Shown: positions 1 through 6,258, counted from the stretch's first letter. The stretch is 10,333 nucleotides of DNA from an uncultured Eubacteriales bacterium (GCA_934630995.1 CAKTXU010000034.1:1-10333), one strand, 5' to 3'. Notes: a model not told the origin generated them from the letters alone. Numbers and translations: made by a program.

Positions 1-48
1 GCCAAAAGGCCCACGGACGGAAGCGCTTTTCCGCCCGTGGGCCCTTTT
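1..48. terminator. Bidirectional rho-independent terminator
   Basis: A 13-bp stem pairs 8-20 (GGCCCACGGACGG) with 31-43 (CCGCCCGTGGGCC) around a 10-base loop. One pair is an A-C mismatch read on the plus strand but a G-U pair read on the minus strand. CTTTT follows on the plus strand and TTTT follows on the minus strand (bases 7-4), so it can stop transcription from either side. It probably ends a gene lying left of the window and insulates the promoter at 206-234. Confidence 0.85.
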
Positions 49-154
49 CTGTGTCTAGTGGCAAAAAAGAGGACAAAGCAAAATGTATGTTGTTTATGAG
101 CAAATAGGCTCTCACAAAATATGGAAGAAAAAATAAAAAATGTGGCAAAATAAG

Positions 155-171
155 CATATTTACCAAATATG
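155..171 (+). promoter_or_regulatory. Operator-like inverted repeat upstream of the first gene
   Basis: Perfect 7-bp arms CATATTT and AAATATG flank ACC. The site lies about 35 bases upstream of the -35 element of the promoter at 206-234. Its right part, TTACCAAATATG (160-171), matches the boxes at 3139-3152 (minus strand) and 3352-3365 (plus strand) in the consensus T(C/T)ACC(A/G)AAT(A/T)TG, in the same orientation relative to its gene. The repeat is seen directly. Binding by the AraR-type regulator encoded at 1946-3070 is inference. Confidence 0.5.
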
Positions 172-205
172 AACCATCTATATCAAATTAAATATCCATA
201 AACTA

Positions 206-234
206 TTGACACGGCGAACAATTGCGTGTATAAT
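206..234 (+). promoter_or_regulatory. Consensus sigma-A promoter of the first surface-protein gene
   Basis: TTGACA (206-211) and TATAAT (229-234) are both perfect consensus hexamers with a 17-base spacer. Transcription should begin near 241, giving a 5' leader of about 29 bases before the ATG at 270. The spacer contains GAACAATTGCGTG (216-228), which only weakly resembles the GACAAATTCGGTG form of the regulator box. A promoter this close to consensus normally needs a repressor to be controlled, which fits the repressor-type regulator next door. Confidence 0.85.
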
Positions 235-269
235 TTAAAACAAATCAATGGAAAGAGGGTAATGAATTT

Positions 270-1796
270 ATGAGCAAAAGGAAAGCGCCTTTGATCGCTT
301 CGTTTGTTTCCGCAGCGGCCCTGATGCTTAGCAGCTTCAGCGCCTCGGCAGCGGACATGAAAATCCCCGGCGGAACCGACAGCGGCCTCGGCGGCGTCTA
401 TTCCGGCATTCCCACGCAGGCGGTCGCTCCGCTCCATAACTGCAATACCACCAAGAAGGCGGATGCCGGGCCTGTTGGCAACGGCGGTATGAGCCTGTCT
501 TCCACCAAGGACGATGCGCGTGACGGGTTCTGGAAAATCACGCCCAGTGCCAAGAATTGGTCCATCTGGATGAGCAGCTACAAGGAATGGGCGGGCGGCA
601 CGTCCGATTATATGGACGTTTCCGACTATGCCTTTCAAGATCTGGCTCTGAGCTTTTGGATGAAAATTGATAAAAAGGCCGACTATAAGGACGGCTATGT
701 ATTCACCTTCCGGCTAATCAACAAAGACGGCCAACGCCTTTACTGGGGCGACTGGGCGGCAAACTTTACTGGTGAAAACGGCCCGGCGAAAGGCGCCTAC
801 AGCGGCTGGGTGAAGGTTGTCCTTCCCTTTAAGGATGCCCAGGATGATGCAACTTGGAAAAAGTGGACGGAGGATGGCAAGGGCGAAAACGCCAAAACCT
901 ACGATCTGTCCACCATCAAAGAGTTCAATATGGGTGCCGATCCCAATAGCAGCGCGGATACACCTCTCGCGGACATCTGTATCGACGACATCGCGGTCAT
1001 CGACATGACCAAGAAGTTGACGGATACCAGCGTCAATTCCACCGAGGGCTTTAACGATATCAAGCTGCCCACCGGCGGCCGCGCGGATCTGATCTACTCC
1101 TGCGACAAGGTCAACACCTCCGGCGACCTGACGGGCACCCTGAGCACCGACAAAAAGACCCAGGGCGCCGCTTCCCTGAAGTTCGATTTGAAAAAGGATA
1201 CCTTGAAGTATCAGGTGGCCGCGCTCCTGACTCCGGATACCAGTCTGGCGCAGATGAAGAACGCGAAGGAAGCCTACCTGATCATGGACGTGTATGTGGA
1301 GGATCCCACCGTCCTTACCGAGACCATCGTGCAGGCCTATTATAACGCCGAGGCGGACGCCAACGACGCCCAGAACATGACCTGGTGGCTCAAAACCCTC
1401 AACAAGGGCTGGAACCGTCTGGTGCTGCCCTTCAACAACACCTCCGGCACGGTAGCGCTGGGTTATGCCGACGCCGTGCGCAACGGCAACGGCCCCACCT
1501 TTGTCAACGCGGAGAAAAATCTGGAGTTTGCCGGCGCGAACAGCGTCCGCTTCATGACCAAGCCCACGGCCGCGACCGCTATCTACATGGACAATGTCTA
1601 TATCTACAGCGTGGGCGCGGATGAGAAGCTGACCGACGAGGAGCTGGGCATCACCACCACCAAGCCCGCCACCAAGCCTGAAGAGGGCAATCCGAATCCC
1701 AACCCCGGCACCGGCGAATCCGGCACGGCCATCGCTGTGGGCGCTGTCCTGGCGATTTCCGCGGCTGCCCTGGTGATTCTCAAGAAGAGAAAATAA
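270..1796 (+). CDS. Exported surface protein with two beta-sandwich regions and an NPGTG sorting-type tail
   Basis: This 508-residue protein has a signal peptide (residues 1 to about 28, cleavage near ASA-A). Two regions follow, about 60-248 and 275-448, each with the alternating aromatic/Gly/Asp pattern of carbohydrate-binding-module jelly-rolls. Both share a late segment of the type GW(V/N)-x-x-V/L-x-LPF (GWVKVVLPF at 179-187, GWNRLVLPF at 380-388) and an Asp-rich closing strand (ICIDDIAVID, IYMDNVYIYS). A Thr/Pro/Asn-rich linker (461-480) leads to NPGTG (478-482), a hydrophobic span (486-504) and KKRK. This layout matches NPxTG-type sorting tails common in clostridial surface proteins, so wall anchoring is likely. 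A tail that simply stays in the membrane is the alternative. The ATG at 270 is chosen from AGAGGG at 254-259 and the signal peptide. No catalytic motif is recognised, so a glycan-binding role is inferred from fold and neighbours. It is monocistronic, closed by the terminator at 1842-1878. Confidence 0.85.
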   Translation: MSKRKAPLIASFVSAAALMLSSFSASAADMKIPGGTDSGLGGVYSGIPTQAVAPLHNCNTTKKADAGPVGNGGMSLSSTKDDARDGFWKITPSAKNWSIWMSSYKEWAGGTSDYMDVSDYAFQDLALSFWMKIDKKADYKDGYVFTFRLINKDGQRLYWGDWAANFTGENGPAKGAYSGWVKVVLPFKDAQDDATWKKWTEDGKGENAKTYDLSTIKEFNMGADPNSSADTPLADICIDDIAVIDMTKKLTDTSVNSTEGFNDIKLPTGGRADLIYSCDKVNTSGDLTGTLSTDKKTQGAASLKFDLKKDTLKYQVAALLTPDTSLAQMKNAKEAYLIMDVYVEDPTVLTETIVQAYYNAEADANDAQNMTWWLKTLNKGWNRLVLPFNNTSGTVALGYADAVRNGNGPTFVNAEKNLEFAGANSVRFMTKPTAATAIYMDNVYIYSVGADEKLTDEELGITTTKPATKPEEGNPNPNPGTGESGTAIAVGAVLAISAAALVILKKRK

Positions 1797-1841
1797 GACA
1801 AAGCAAACGGAATGCTTTCAGCGGAAGACGTATAATTGAGA

Positions 1842-1878
1842 GGATGGCGCGGACGTAAACTGTTCGCGCCATCCTTTT
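1842..1878 (+). terminator. Rho-independent terminator of the first surface-protein gene
   Basis: GGATGGCGCGGAC (1842-1854) pairs with GTTCGCGCCATCC (1862-1874) as a 13-bp stem with one G-U pair and a 7-base loop, followed by TTTT (1875-1878). It lies 45 bases after the stop codon at 1796. Confidence 0.88.
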
Positions 1879-1899
1879 GCCTCTCCGCTTTTGCGGCTG

Positions 1900-1929
1900 A
1901 AAAAAGCGTCCCCGCCGCGGCGGGGACGC
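1900..1929 (-). terminator. Rho-independent terminator of the regulator gene
   Basis: Bases 1906-1929 form a perfect 24-bp palindrome (GCGTCCCCGCCG followed by its reverse complement). Read on the minus strand it is followed by six T's (1905-1900). It begins 16 bases after the regulator's stop codon. Together with the plus-strand terminator at 1842-1878 it separates two convergent genes. Confidence 0.9.
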
Positions 1930-1945
1930 CCAATGAAGAAACGGG

Positions 1946-3070
1946 TTACGCTTTCGAGGCGCCGACCAATTGGGAGGAGCGGGCAACCTCGACCGTTTTT
2001 TCGGGAATGGTCGAAGCGCGGCCAATGCATTTGACCGGGATGCAATAGGAGGTGGTGGGATATTTGTCGTCCCGGAGATTATCCAGGGCCAACTTGGCGC
2101 CGTAGAAGCCCATCCGGTAAAAATCCTGCTCGACGGTGGAAATGCCCAGATGGGGCTTCAGGTTGTCGAAGCCGATGACCGACACATCCTCCGGCACCCG
2201 CAGGCCGCGGGACCGCAAGGCGTGAATGGCGATTTCGGCGGCAGTGTCGTTCAAGGTAAAGAGGGCGGTAGGCGGATTGTCCCCGGACATCAGGTCGTCG
2301 ACCACTTCGGCTACATTATCCTCGTGGGGACAAAACCGGATGTAATCCTTCTCCGCCGGGATACCGTATCGTTTCAGGGCCTGGGTATAGCCGCGCATAC
2401 GCAGCGCCAGGTTCTTGTAGCAGTTGACGAGCATGTGGTGACAGATGAGGGCGATTTTCCGATGTCCCTGCCGGATAAGGTGCTCGGTGGCGACAAAGCC
2501 TCCCATCTCGTTGTCGCTGGAAACGTAATTGACCTTGAAGAAGGAATCGATTTTCGTATCGATAAAGATGAATTTGACGCCCTCCTGCAAATAGCGGACA
2601 TAAAAGGATTCGTCGTAGGCCGCCTCGGGGCACATGACCATCAGACACCGGGAGCCGCTGTTGATAAGACTGGTGATGCTCCGTTCATATTCGGCGGGAT
2701 CATTGCCGCTGACGCAGTAAGGGGAGAGATGGCAGGCGTTGTTCATCATGAAATCCTGCGCGCCCTGGATGATATCCAGGCCATGGATTTGATTGAACTG
2801 ACGCGACATGAGAAAGGGGATCATCAGATTGCTGCTGGGGCGGGCGGAGGCGGCCCCGACGAAGGTTCCGCTGCCCTGTACCCTATACACGATGCCGTCC
2901 TTCTCCAAACGCTTGATTCCCCGCTGCACCGAGATACGGCTCAGATTGAGGCTTTCGGAAATCTGCTGCTCGGTGGGAAGACGGTCGCCTTCGGTCAGGG
3001 AGTTGGCGGAAATGTACTTTGTGACATAGTCGATAACGATATCATATTTGTATTTCTTTTCGGGCTCCAT
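1946..3070 (-). CDS. AraR-type transcriptional regulator (GntR winged helix plus LacI-type sugar sensor)
   Basis: This 374-residue cytoplasmic protein has a GntR-family winged-helix DNA-binding domain at about 8-72. The typical LPTEQQISESLNLSRISVQRGI recognition region and the VQGSGTF wing are visible. A periplasmic-binding-like effector domain follows at about 82-350, with LacI-family landmarks: DYIRF, TALFTLNDTAAEIAIHALRS, VPEDVSVIGFDN and a late STVEQDFYRMGFYGAKLA segment. This domain order and length are those of AraR-type repressors, which release DNA on binding a sugar. The actual effector cannot be read from the sequence. The ATG is preceded by AAGAGGG (3082-3076 on the minus strand) with a 5-base gap. 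The gene lies between its likely targets, and a candidate binding box lies upstream of its own promoter, so autoregulation is plausible. It should not be named araR, since nothing shows arabinose sensing. Confidence 0.93.
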   Translation of the reverse strand: MEPEKKYKYDIVIDYVTKYISANSLTEGDRLPTEQQISESLNLSRISVQRGIKRLEKDGIVYRVQGSGTFVGAASARPSSNLMIPFLMSRQFNQIHGLDIIQGAQDFMMNNACHLSPYCVSGNDPAEYERSITSLINSGSRCLMVMCPEAAYDESFYVRYLQEGVKFIFIDTKIDSFFKVNYVSSDNEMGGFVATEHLIRQGHRKIALICHHMLVNCYKNLALRMRGYTQALKRYGIPAEKDYIRFCPHEDNVAEVVDDLMSGDNPPTALFTLNDTAAEIAIHALRSRGLRVPEDVSVIGFDNLKPHLGISTVEQDFYRMGFYGAKLALDNLRDDKYPTTSYCIPVKCIGRASTIPEKTVEVARSSQLVGASKA

Positions 3071-3101
3071 GGTAACCCTCTTTTCCCTTAAATTACTTTT
3101 T

Positions 3102-3130
3102 ATTATAGCTCCTTTTTAAATAGATGTCAA
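3102..3130 (-). promoter_or_regulatory. Consensus sigma-A promoter of the regulator gene
   Basis: On the minus strand TTGACA (3130-3125) and TATAAT (3107-3102) are both perfect, with a 17-base spacer. The start of transcription should be near 3095, leaving about 25 bases before the ATG. This is the second promoter in the window that matches consensus at all 12 positions. Confidence 0.85.
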
Positions 3131-3138
3131 TTAATAAT

Positions 3139-3152
3139 GACAAATTCGGTGA
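3139..3152 (-). promoter_or_regulatory. Candidate regulator-binding box upstream of the regulator promoter
   Basis: Read on the minus strand this is TCACCGAATTTGTC, ending 8 bases before the -35 element of the regulator promoter. It matches the plus-strand box at 3352-3365 at 13 of 14 positions and has the same orientation relative to its promoter. Its ATTTGT part equals the half-site of the known AraR operator (ATTTGT...ACAAAT), which fits the regulator's family. Actual binding is inferred. Confidence 0.5.
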
Positions 3153-3240
3153 AATTTTAATTCAAAAAGGCTCATTTGGGCCGCCGACAGACGAAAAAAG
3201 GCAAAAAAATCCCAGAGAATAACAGGATTTCAAGATATTA

Positions 3241-3281
3241 GCTCATATTTGATGAGCCAATACGAATTGTATATAATATAC
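3241..3281 (+). promoter_or_regulatory. Upstream rightward promoter embedded in two palindromes
   Basis: TTGATG (3249-3254), a 17-base spacer and a perfect TATAAT (3272-3277) form a good sigma-A promoter with a start near 3284. The -35 element sits inside the inverted repeat GCTCAT-ATTTG-ATGAGC (3241-3257). The -10 element sits inside GTATAT-A-ATATAC (3269-3281). Transcripts would run into the sugar-binding protein gene with a leader of about 325 bases. The palindromes could be operator sites for a regulator other than the one recognising the 12-base box, or could simply reflect AT-rich sequence. Confidence 0.6.
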
Positions 3282-3351
3282 AGGAGAAATGAAATAAGTT
3301 CAGCTTCTTCATGGCATTATCCCTCCATTCATACAGAAAACCCTAAAATTA

Positions 3352-3365
3352 TCACCAAATTTGTC
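3352..3365 (+). promoter_or_regulatory. Candidate regulator-binding box upstream of the sugar-binding operon promoter
   Basis: TCACCAAATTTGTC lies one base upstream of the -35 element at 3367. It contains the palindromic core CAAATTTG and the ATTTGT half-site. It also forms part of longer inverted repeats: TCACCAA (3352-3358) with TTGGTGA (3373-3379), and ATCAC...TTTGTC (3351-3365) with GACAA...GTGAT (3378-3390). These span the -35 and reach the -10. Binding here would directly affect RNA polymerase. Confidence 0.55.
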
Positions 3366-3366
3366 C

Positions 3367-3395
3367 TTGACATTGGTGACAAGTTGTGATAAATT
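3367..3395 (+). promoter_or_regulatory. Proximal promoter of the sugar-binding protein operon
   Basis: A perfect TTGACA (3367-3372), a 17-base spacer and TAAATT (3390-3395) are present. TG at 3387-3388 makes an extended -10 (TGATAAATT) that compensates for the imperfect -10 hexamer. The start should lie near 3402, about 208 bases before the ATG at 3610. Confidence 0.7.
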
Positions 3396-3507
3396 GGTTT
3401 CAGAGGCCAACATGATTTGCTCAGAGTAAGGCTCTTTGATGAGGGAATACATCATGACATTTGTTATTGATTGTGATGGGAATCCTTGGGAGCCGCACCC
3501 GGGCACA

Positions 3508-3545
3508 GGACCTTCCGACGTTCAAGCCTTCCTCTACGAAGGTCC
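3508..3545 (+). other. Leader stem-loop with an alternative pairing
   Basis: GGACCTTC (3508-3515) is perfectly complementary to GAAGGTCC (3538-3545) across a 22-base loop. The same right arm can instead pair with GCCTTC (3526-3531) in a tighter 6-bp hairpin with a 6-base loop. The two folds exclude each other. No T-run follows, so this is not a terminator. It may affect mRNA stability or translation of the lipoprotein gene, or be chance. Confidence 0.4.
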
Positions 3546-3609
3546 GGCGCGAACATATCGCAAAGAAAATCCAGACAACACAAAATTTGTGAAAGGATGG
3601 CACAAAACT

Positions 3610-5046
3610 ATGATCAAACGAGTAATCGGCATGGCATCCTGCGCGCTGCTGACGGCGTCCCTGCTGGCAATGGGCGGCTGCGGCAACAACAGGGACACCT
3701 CCTCCGGCGCCGCCTCCACCGGCGGGTCGGAGCCCACCTCCAGCACCGCGAAGGAGGTCGTGGATCTGCGCGGCTACACCTTCACCTGGGCTACGCTCTG
3801 GGAGTGGTACAACTATCCCGAAGCCGGCAAGAGCGACTACGGCGACGCGCGCAAGGCTCTGTACGACGAGGTGCAGGAGAAATACAAATGCAAGATAGAG
3901 AAGGTGGCCGTCGCCGCCGATACCTTCTTTGACCAGGTCAATACGGCTATCATGAGCGGCGACAAATTCGCGGACTTCATCGAGGTCGACTACCAGCGGT
4001 ATCAGGTGCTCAACCGCTCCAAATCCCTGATGGACCTGAACACCATCGAGGGGTTCGATGTGAAGCAGGAGAAATTCTTCAAAAACCATACCGACGCCTA
4101 CACCAACGGGAACAGCGTCTACGGCGTGCAGTATCAGCTGGCGCAGCGTGCTTACGGTTCGCTTATGTTCTATAATAAGACCCTTCTGAAAAACGAGGGC
4201 CTGGAGGATCCCTATGACCTGGTGAAGGCGGACAACTGGACCTTTGCCAAGTTCCAGGAGTTGTGCAAGGCCCTGACCACCAGCAAATCCGGCGGCGAAA
4301 TCGATCAATGGGGCGTCGGCGTCGTCGACTGGCACGCCAACAACTTTGAAAAGCCCATGATTTTCGCCAACGGCGGCTCCATCATCCGTGAGAACAGCGA
4401 GGGCAAGCTCTCCTTCGGCCTGCTGGATACCGCCGCGCAGAACGCCCTCAACTACCTGCATCAGCTGGAATACGTGGACAGCGTCCTGGTGCCGGCGGAC
4501 AAGGACATGGTGGGTACCTTCAACGCCGCGCAGGCAGGTTTCTTTGTCGGCAGCGTCGATCACTTTGAGGCGCTCAACGCCAACTTCAAGGAAGGCTACG
4601 AATGGAGCCTGGTTCCGCTGCCTAAGGGCCCGGACGCCTCGGATTATCAGCAGATGAGCGTTTCTTCCAACAGCTGGGTGATGCTCAAAAACAACACGGC
4701 CGACGCCAAGAAAGCCGCCATCGTTTTCGACGCCATCAGCGAGCCTTTGAACGGCTCCCTGGCCGCCGATGAGGACGCCTATTTCGATGGCCTGCTGTAC
4801 AACACCTTCGGCGGGGATGAGCACACCGTCGAAATGATGAAGCTCTGTGCCGACAAAACGGTGGTCGACCGTTCCTGGGGTATGTCGGGCGGCGATCAGA
4901 TCGGCGCGGCGATTTACACCTGCGTGCGGGATACCGAATACACGCCGCAGGCGGCGATGGAATCCATTGCCGGCGTCATCAACGGCTACATCGAAGGCTT
5001 CTTCTACGGACCGGATGTGGATATCAACGGCGACCCCATTGAGTAA
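3610..5046 (+). CDS. Sugar ABC transporter substrate-binding lipoprotein
   Basis: This 478-residue extracytoplasmic solute-binding protein is of the carbohydrate family (family 1 type). The lipoprotein signal MIKRVIG...LLAMGGC has its acylated Cys at residue 24. A Ser/Thr/Gly-rich tether (25-48) leads to the two-lobe binding fold from about 55. Family-typical segments are visible: ADFIEVDYQRY (121-131), YGVQYQ (171-176), LMFYNKTLLKNEGL (185-198, the usual hinge region), NWTFAKFQELCKALT (209-223), FANGGSII (252-259), a late GYEWSLVPLPKGP (329-341) and SSNSWVMLKN (352-361). It would capture an oligosaccharide outside the membrane and pass it to an ABC permease. The start at 3610 is chosen from the lipoprotein signal and AAAGGATGG at 3592-3600, although the frame stays open to 3436. 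It heads a rightward gene series, but no permease gene follows, so the membrane partners are encoded elsewhere. The ligand cannot be predicted from sequence. Confidence 0.92.
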   Translation: MIKRVIGMASCALLTASLLAMGGCGNNRDTSSGAASTGGSEPTSSTAKEVVDLRGYTFTWATLWEWYNYPEAGKSDYGDARKALYDEVQEKYKCKIEKVAVAADTFFDQVNTAIMSGDKFADFIEVDYQRYQVLNRSKSLMDLNTIEGFDVKQEKFFKNHTDAYTNGNSVYGVQYQLAQRAYGSLMFYNKTLLKNEGLEDPYDLVKADNWTFAKFQELCKALTTSKSGGEIDQWGVGVVDWHANNFEKPMIFANGGSIIRENSEGKLSFGLLDTAAQNALNYLHQLEYVDSVLVPADKDMVGTFNAAQAGFFVGSVDHFEALNANFKEGYEWSLVPLPKGPDASDYQQMSVSSNSWVMLKNNTADAKKAAIVFDAISEPLNGSLAADEDAYFDGLLYNTFGGDEHTVEMMKLCADKTVVDRSWGMSGGDQIGAAIYTCVRDTEYTPQAAMESIAGVINGYIEGFFYGPDVDINGDPIE

Positions 5047-5049
5047 ATC

Positions 5050-5064
5050 CGGAGCGGCCCTCCG
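5050..5064 (+). other. Small stem-loop between two operon genes
   Basis: CGGAG (5050-5054) and CTCCG (5060-5064) enclose a 5-base loop just after the stop of the sugar-binding protein gene. There is no T-run. Similar hairpins after binding-protein genes often protect the upstream message and raise its yield relative to downstream genes. That role is inferred here and the stem is short. Confidence 0.35.
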
Positions 5065-5090
5065 ACTGCTAATGAAATGAGGATCACAAC

Positions 5091-6101
5091 ATGAGGCGAG
5101 GCAAACGGTTCGGCGCCCTTCTTCTGACCATGGCCCTGACCGCCGGATGGACGGCGGGCCTCCAGGCCGGCGCGGCGTCGGAGGTGCAGTATTATCAGAC
5201 GGTAGCGAGCATTTTTAACGGCGACAGCATCACGGGAGAAGCCGGACAGGCGCTGGGAATGGCGGGCATGACCGCCCTGGGAACCGCCGGTATTGACAGC
5301 GAGGATAAAAAGGAGGGGACCGGGAGCTTCTTCCAGAAGTCTCCCGCCGCTTCCTCCAGCCCCTTGTCCATCTGGATATGCGGGGACGACAAATGGGACG
5401 GGGCCGGGTATGTCAACGCGGCGGCGGCCGAAAAGCCCGGATTTGCGATGTGGTATTACATCGACGACGTGTCCAAGATGGCGGAGCAGGGCGACGGCGC
5501 CTTTCTGCGGATCAAATTCGGCTCCAATGCCGACAAGAGCATTTCGCGCAACGACAACTGCTATTACATGCTCTGGGTGGGCAAGGAAGCCATCAAAACC
5601 GGGTGGAACTACATCATCGTGGAGCTCGACCCCGCGCAAAACGGCAAGAGCGGCAGCTATACCTCCGAGGTGGACGGCTTCAAATGCGATGTCACCACGG
5701 GCGGGGAAGCGGTGGATTTCTCCAAAATCGATTGGTTTGTCCTGGAGGCCTGGCCCGGCGGGAAAATGACCTATAAGCTGGATTACATCAGCCTGGTCGA
5801 TCTGGCGGTCAAGCGGGACGCCCCCTCCGGCCCGGACGATATCCCGGAGCCGCCCGCCACCACCGCGCCGGCGGACAATCCCACCACAACCGCCACGGCC
5901 CCCGCGGAAACCACGGCGACGGTGAAAACGACGACGACCGCCGCGGGCGGCGGGACCACGACCACCACAGCCGCGACGGAGGACGGCGGGGGAAGCCCGC
6001 TGGTGCCGATACTCGTCACGGCGGGCGTGATAATACTCCTGGCCGGCGGCGGAGCGGCGTACTACTTCCTGGTTATCCGCAAAAAGACACCTAAGGCGTA
6101 A
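5091..6101 (+). CDS. Membrane-anchored beta-sandwich surface protein with a Thr-rich stalk
   Basis: This 336-residue protein has a Sec signal peptide (1 to about 28, cleavage near AGA-A) and a beta-sandwich domain of carbohydrate-binding-module type at about 33-240. A Thr/Pro/Ala-rich stalk (253-298, including runs of T), one transmembrane helix (about 304-329) and an RKK stop-transfer tail follow. The domain shares features with the first gene in the window (270-1796): a GFAMWYYIDD strand near 117-126, a GWNYIIVELD strand at 171-180 and a closing YKLDYISLVD at 228-237. No LPxTG or NPxTG motif is present, so it should be held by the membrane helix rather than a sortase. GAGGAT (5079-5084) precedes the ATG by 6 bases. 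It lies 44 bases after the sugar-binding protein gene and is followed by a terminator, so the two form a compact transcript. A glycan-binding role is likely but its ligand is unknown. Confidence 0.85.
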   Translation: MRRGKRFGALLLTMALTAGWTAGLQAGAASEVQYYQTVASIFNGDSITGEAGQALGMAGMTALGTAGIDSEDKKEGTGSFFQKSPAASSSPLSIWICGDDKWDGAGYVNAAAAEKPGFAMWYYIDDVSKMAEQGDGAFLRIKFGSNADKSISRNDNCYYMLWVGKEAIKTGWNYIIVELDPAQNGKSGSYTSEVDGFKCDVTTGGEAVDFSKIDWFVLEAWPGGKMTYKLDYISLVDLAVKRDAPSGPDDIPEPPATTAPADNPTTTATAPAETTATVKTTTTAAGGGTTTTTAATEDGGGSPLVPILVTAGVIILLAGGGAAYYFLVIRKKTPKA

Positions 6102-6142
6102 CAAGCAAGGAAAACCATACCCGATACCCCCGATAGGAAAAT

Positions 6143-6183
6143 CGGCAGGGGCTGGGGAAACCCTGATCCCCTGCCGGTTTTTT
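6143..6183 (+). terminator. Rho-independent terminator inside the rightward gene series
   Basis: CGGCAGGGG (6143-6151) pairs with CCCCTGCCG (6168-6176), with a small inner GGG/CCC pairing, followed by G and six T's (6178-6183). CCGAT (6130-6134) can pair with ATCGG (6141-6145), which would use the base of the left arm and compete weakly with the terminator. I find no good promoter between it and the next gene at 6259, so that gene probably depends on read-through or an unrecognised promoter. Confidence 0.88.
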
Positions 6184-6199
6184 GCATCCGGCGAGGCCG

Positions 6200-6218
6200 C
6201 GGGCGTCCGAGGCGCCCG
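6200..6218 (+). other. GC-rich stem-loop in the leader of the beta-helix gene
   Basis: CGGGCG (6200-6205) pairs with CGCCCG (6213-6218) over a 7-base loop, between the terminator and the ribosome site. No T-run follows. It may influence mRNA stability or be incidental in GC-rich sequence. Confidence 0.3.
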
Positions 6219-6258
6219 GCAGCTCGGAAAACGGTACGAAGGAAAGGAATGGGATTTT

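Larger units (their letters stand above)
3071..3609. other. Regulatory gap between divergent transcription units
   Basis: This 539-base stretch is AT-rich on its left two-thirds and GC-richer from about 3480. It holds the regulator's promoter (3102-3130, minus), a candidate operator box (3139-3152), a first rightward promoter with two palindromes (3241-3281), a second box and promoter (3352-3395), and a transcribed leader of about 200 bases with a stem-loop (3508-3545). The frame of the downstream gene is open from 3436. An ATG at 3454 has a fair ribosome site (AGGGA, 3442-3446), but starting there would place 52 residues in front of the lipoprotein signal, so I treat 3436-3609 as leader. Short reading frames here (for example ATG AAA TAA at 3289) look like chance. 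Confidence 0.75.

Noticed and set aside
94..114. GAGC-N6-GCTC inverted repeat sharing ATGAGC with the repeat at 3241-3257
   Set aside because: Arms are only 4 bp and the arrangement differs from the later repeat, so chance is the simplest explanation.
206..234. Possible catabolite-response (CRE) element over the first promoter
   Set aside because: TGACACGGCGAACA lacks the required CG-centre arrangement of the CcpA consensus. I found no good CRE at any promoter in the window.
262..273. Four-codon leader frame ATG AAT TTA TGA overlapping the first gene's ATG
   Set aside because: The ribosome site AGAGGG at 254-259 is only 2 bases from this ATG but 10 from the real start at 270, so it is unlikely to be translated.
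1970..3091. Plus-strand open frame of 373 codons opposite the regulator
   Set aside because: The minus strand encodes an unmistakable GntR/LacI-type regulator with promoter, ribosome site and terminator. The opposite frame has none of these.
3207..3230. Inverted repeat AAATCC...GGATTT that could be a minus-strand terminator before T-rich sequence
   Set aside because: The stem is short and AT-rich with a 12-base loop, and no minus-strand transcript is expected to arrive there.
3436..3609. N-terminal extension of the sugar-binding protein
   Set aside because: It would put 52 or more residues in front of a standard lipoprotein signal, which would not be exported normally. The start at 3610 has its own ribosome site.
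3421..4824. Minus-strand open frame of 467 codons opposite the sugar-binding protein
   Set aside because: Antisense shadow crossing the promoter region, with no recognisable domain or ribosome site.
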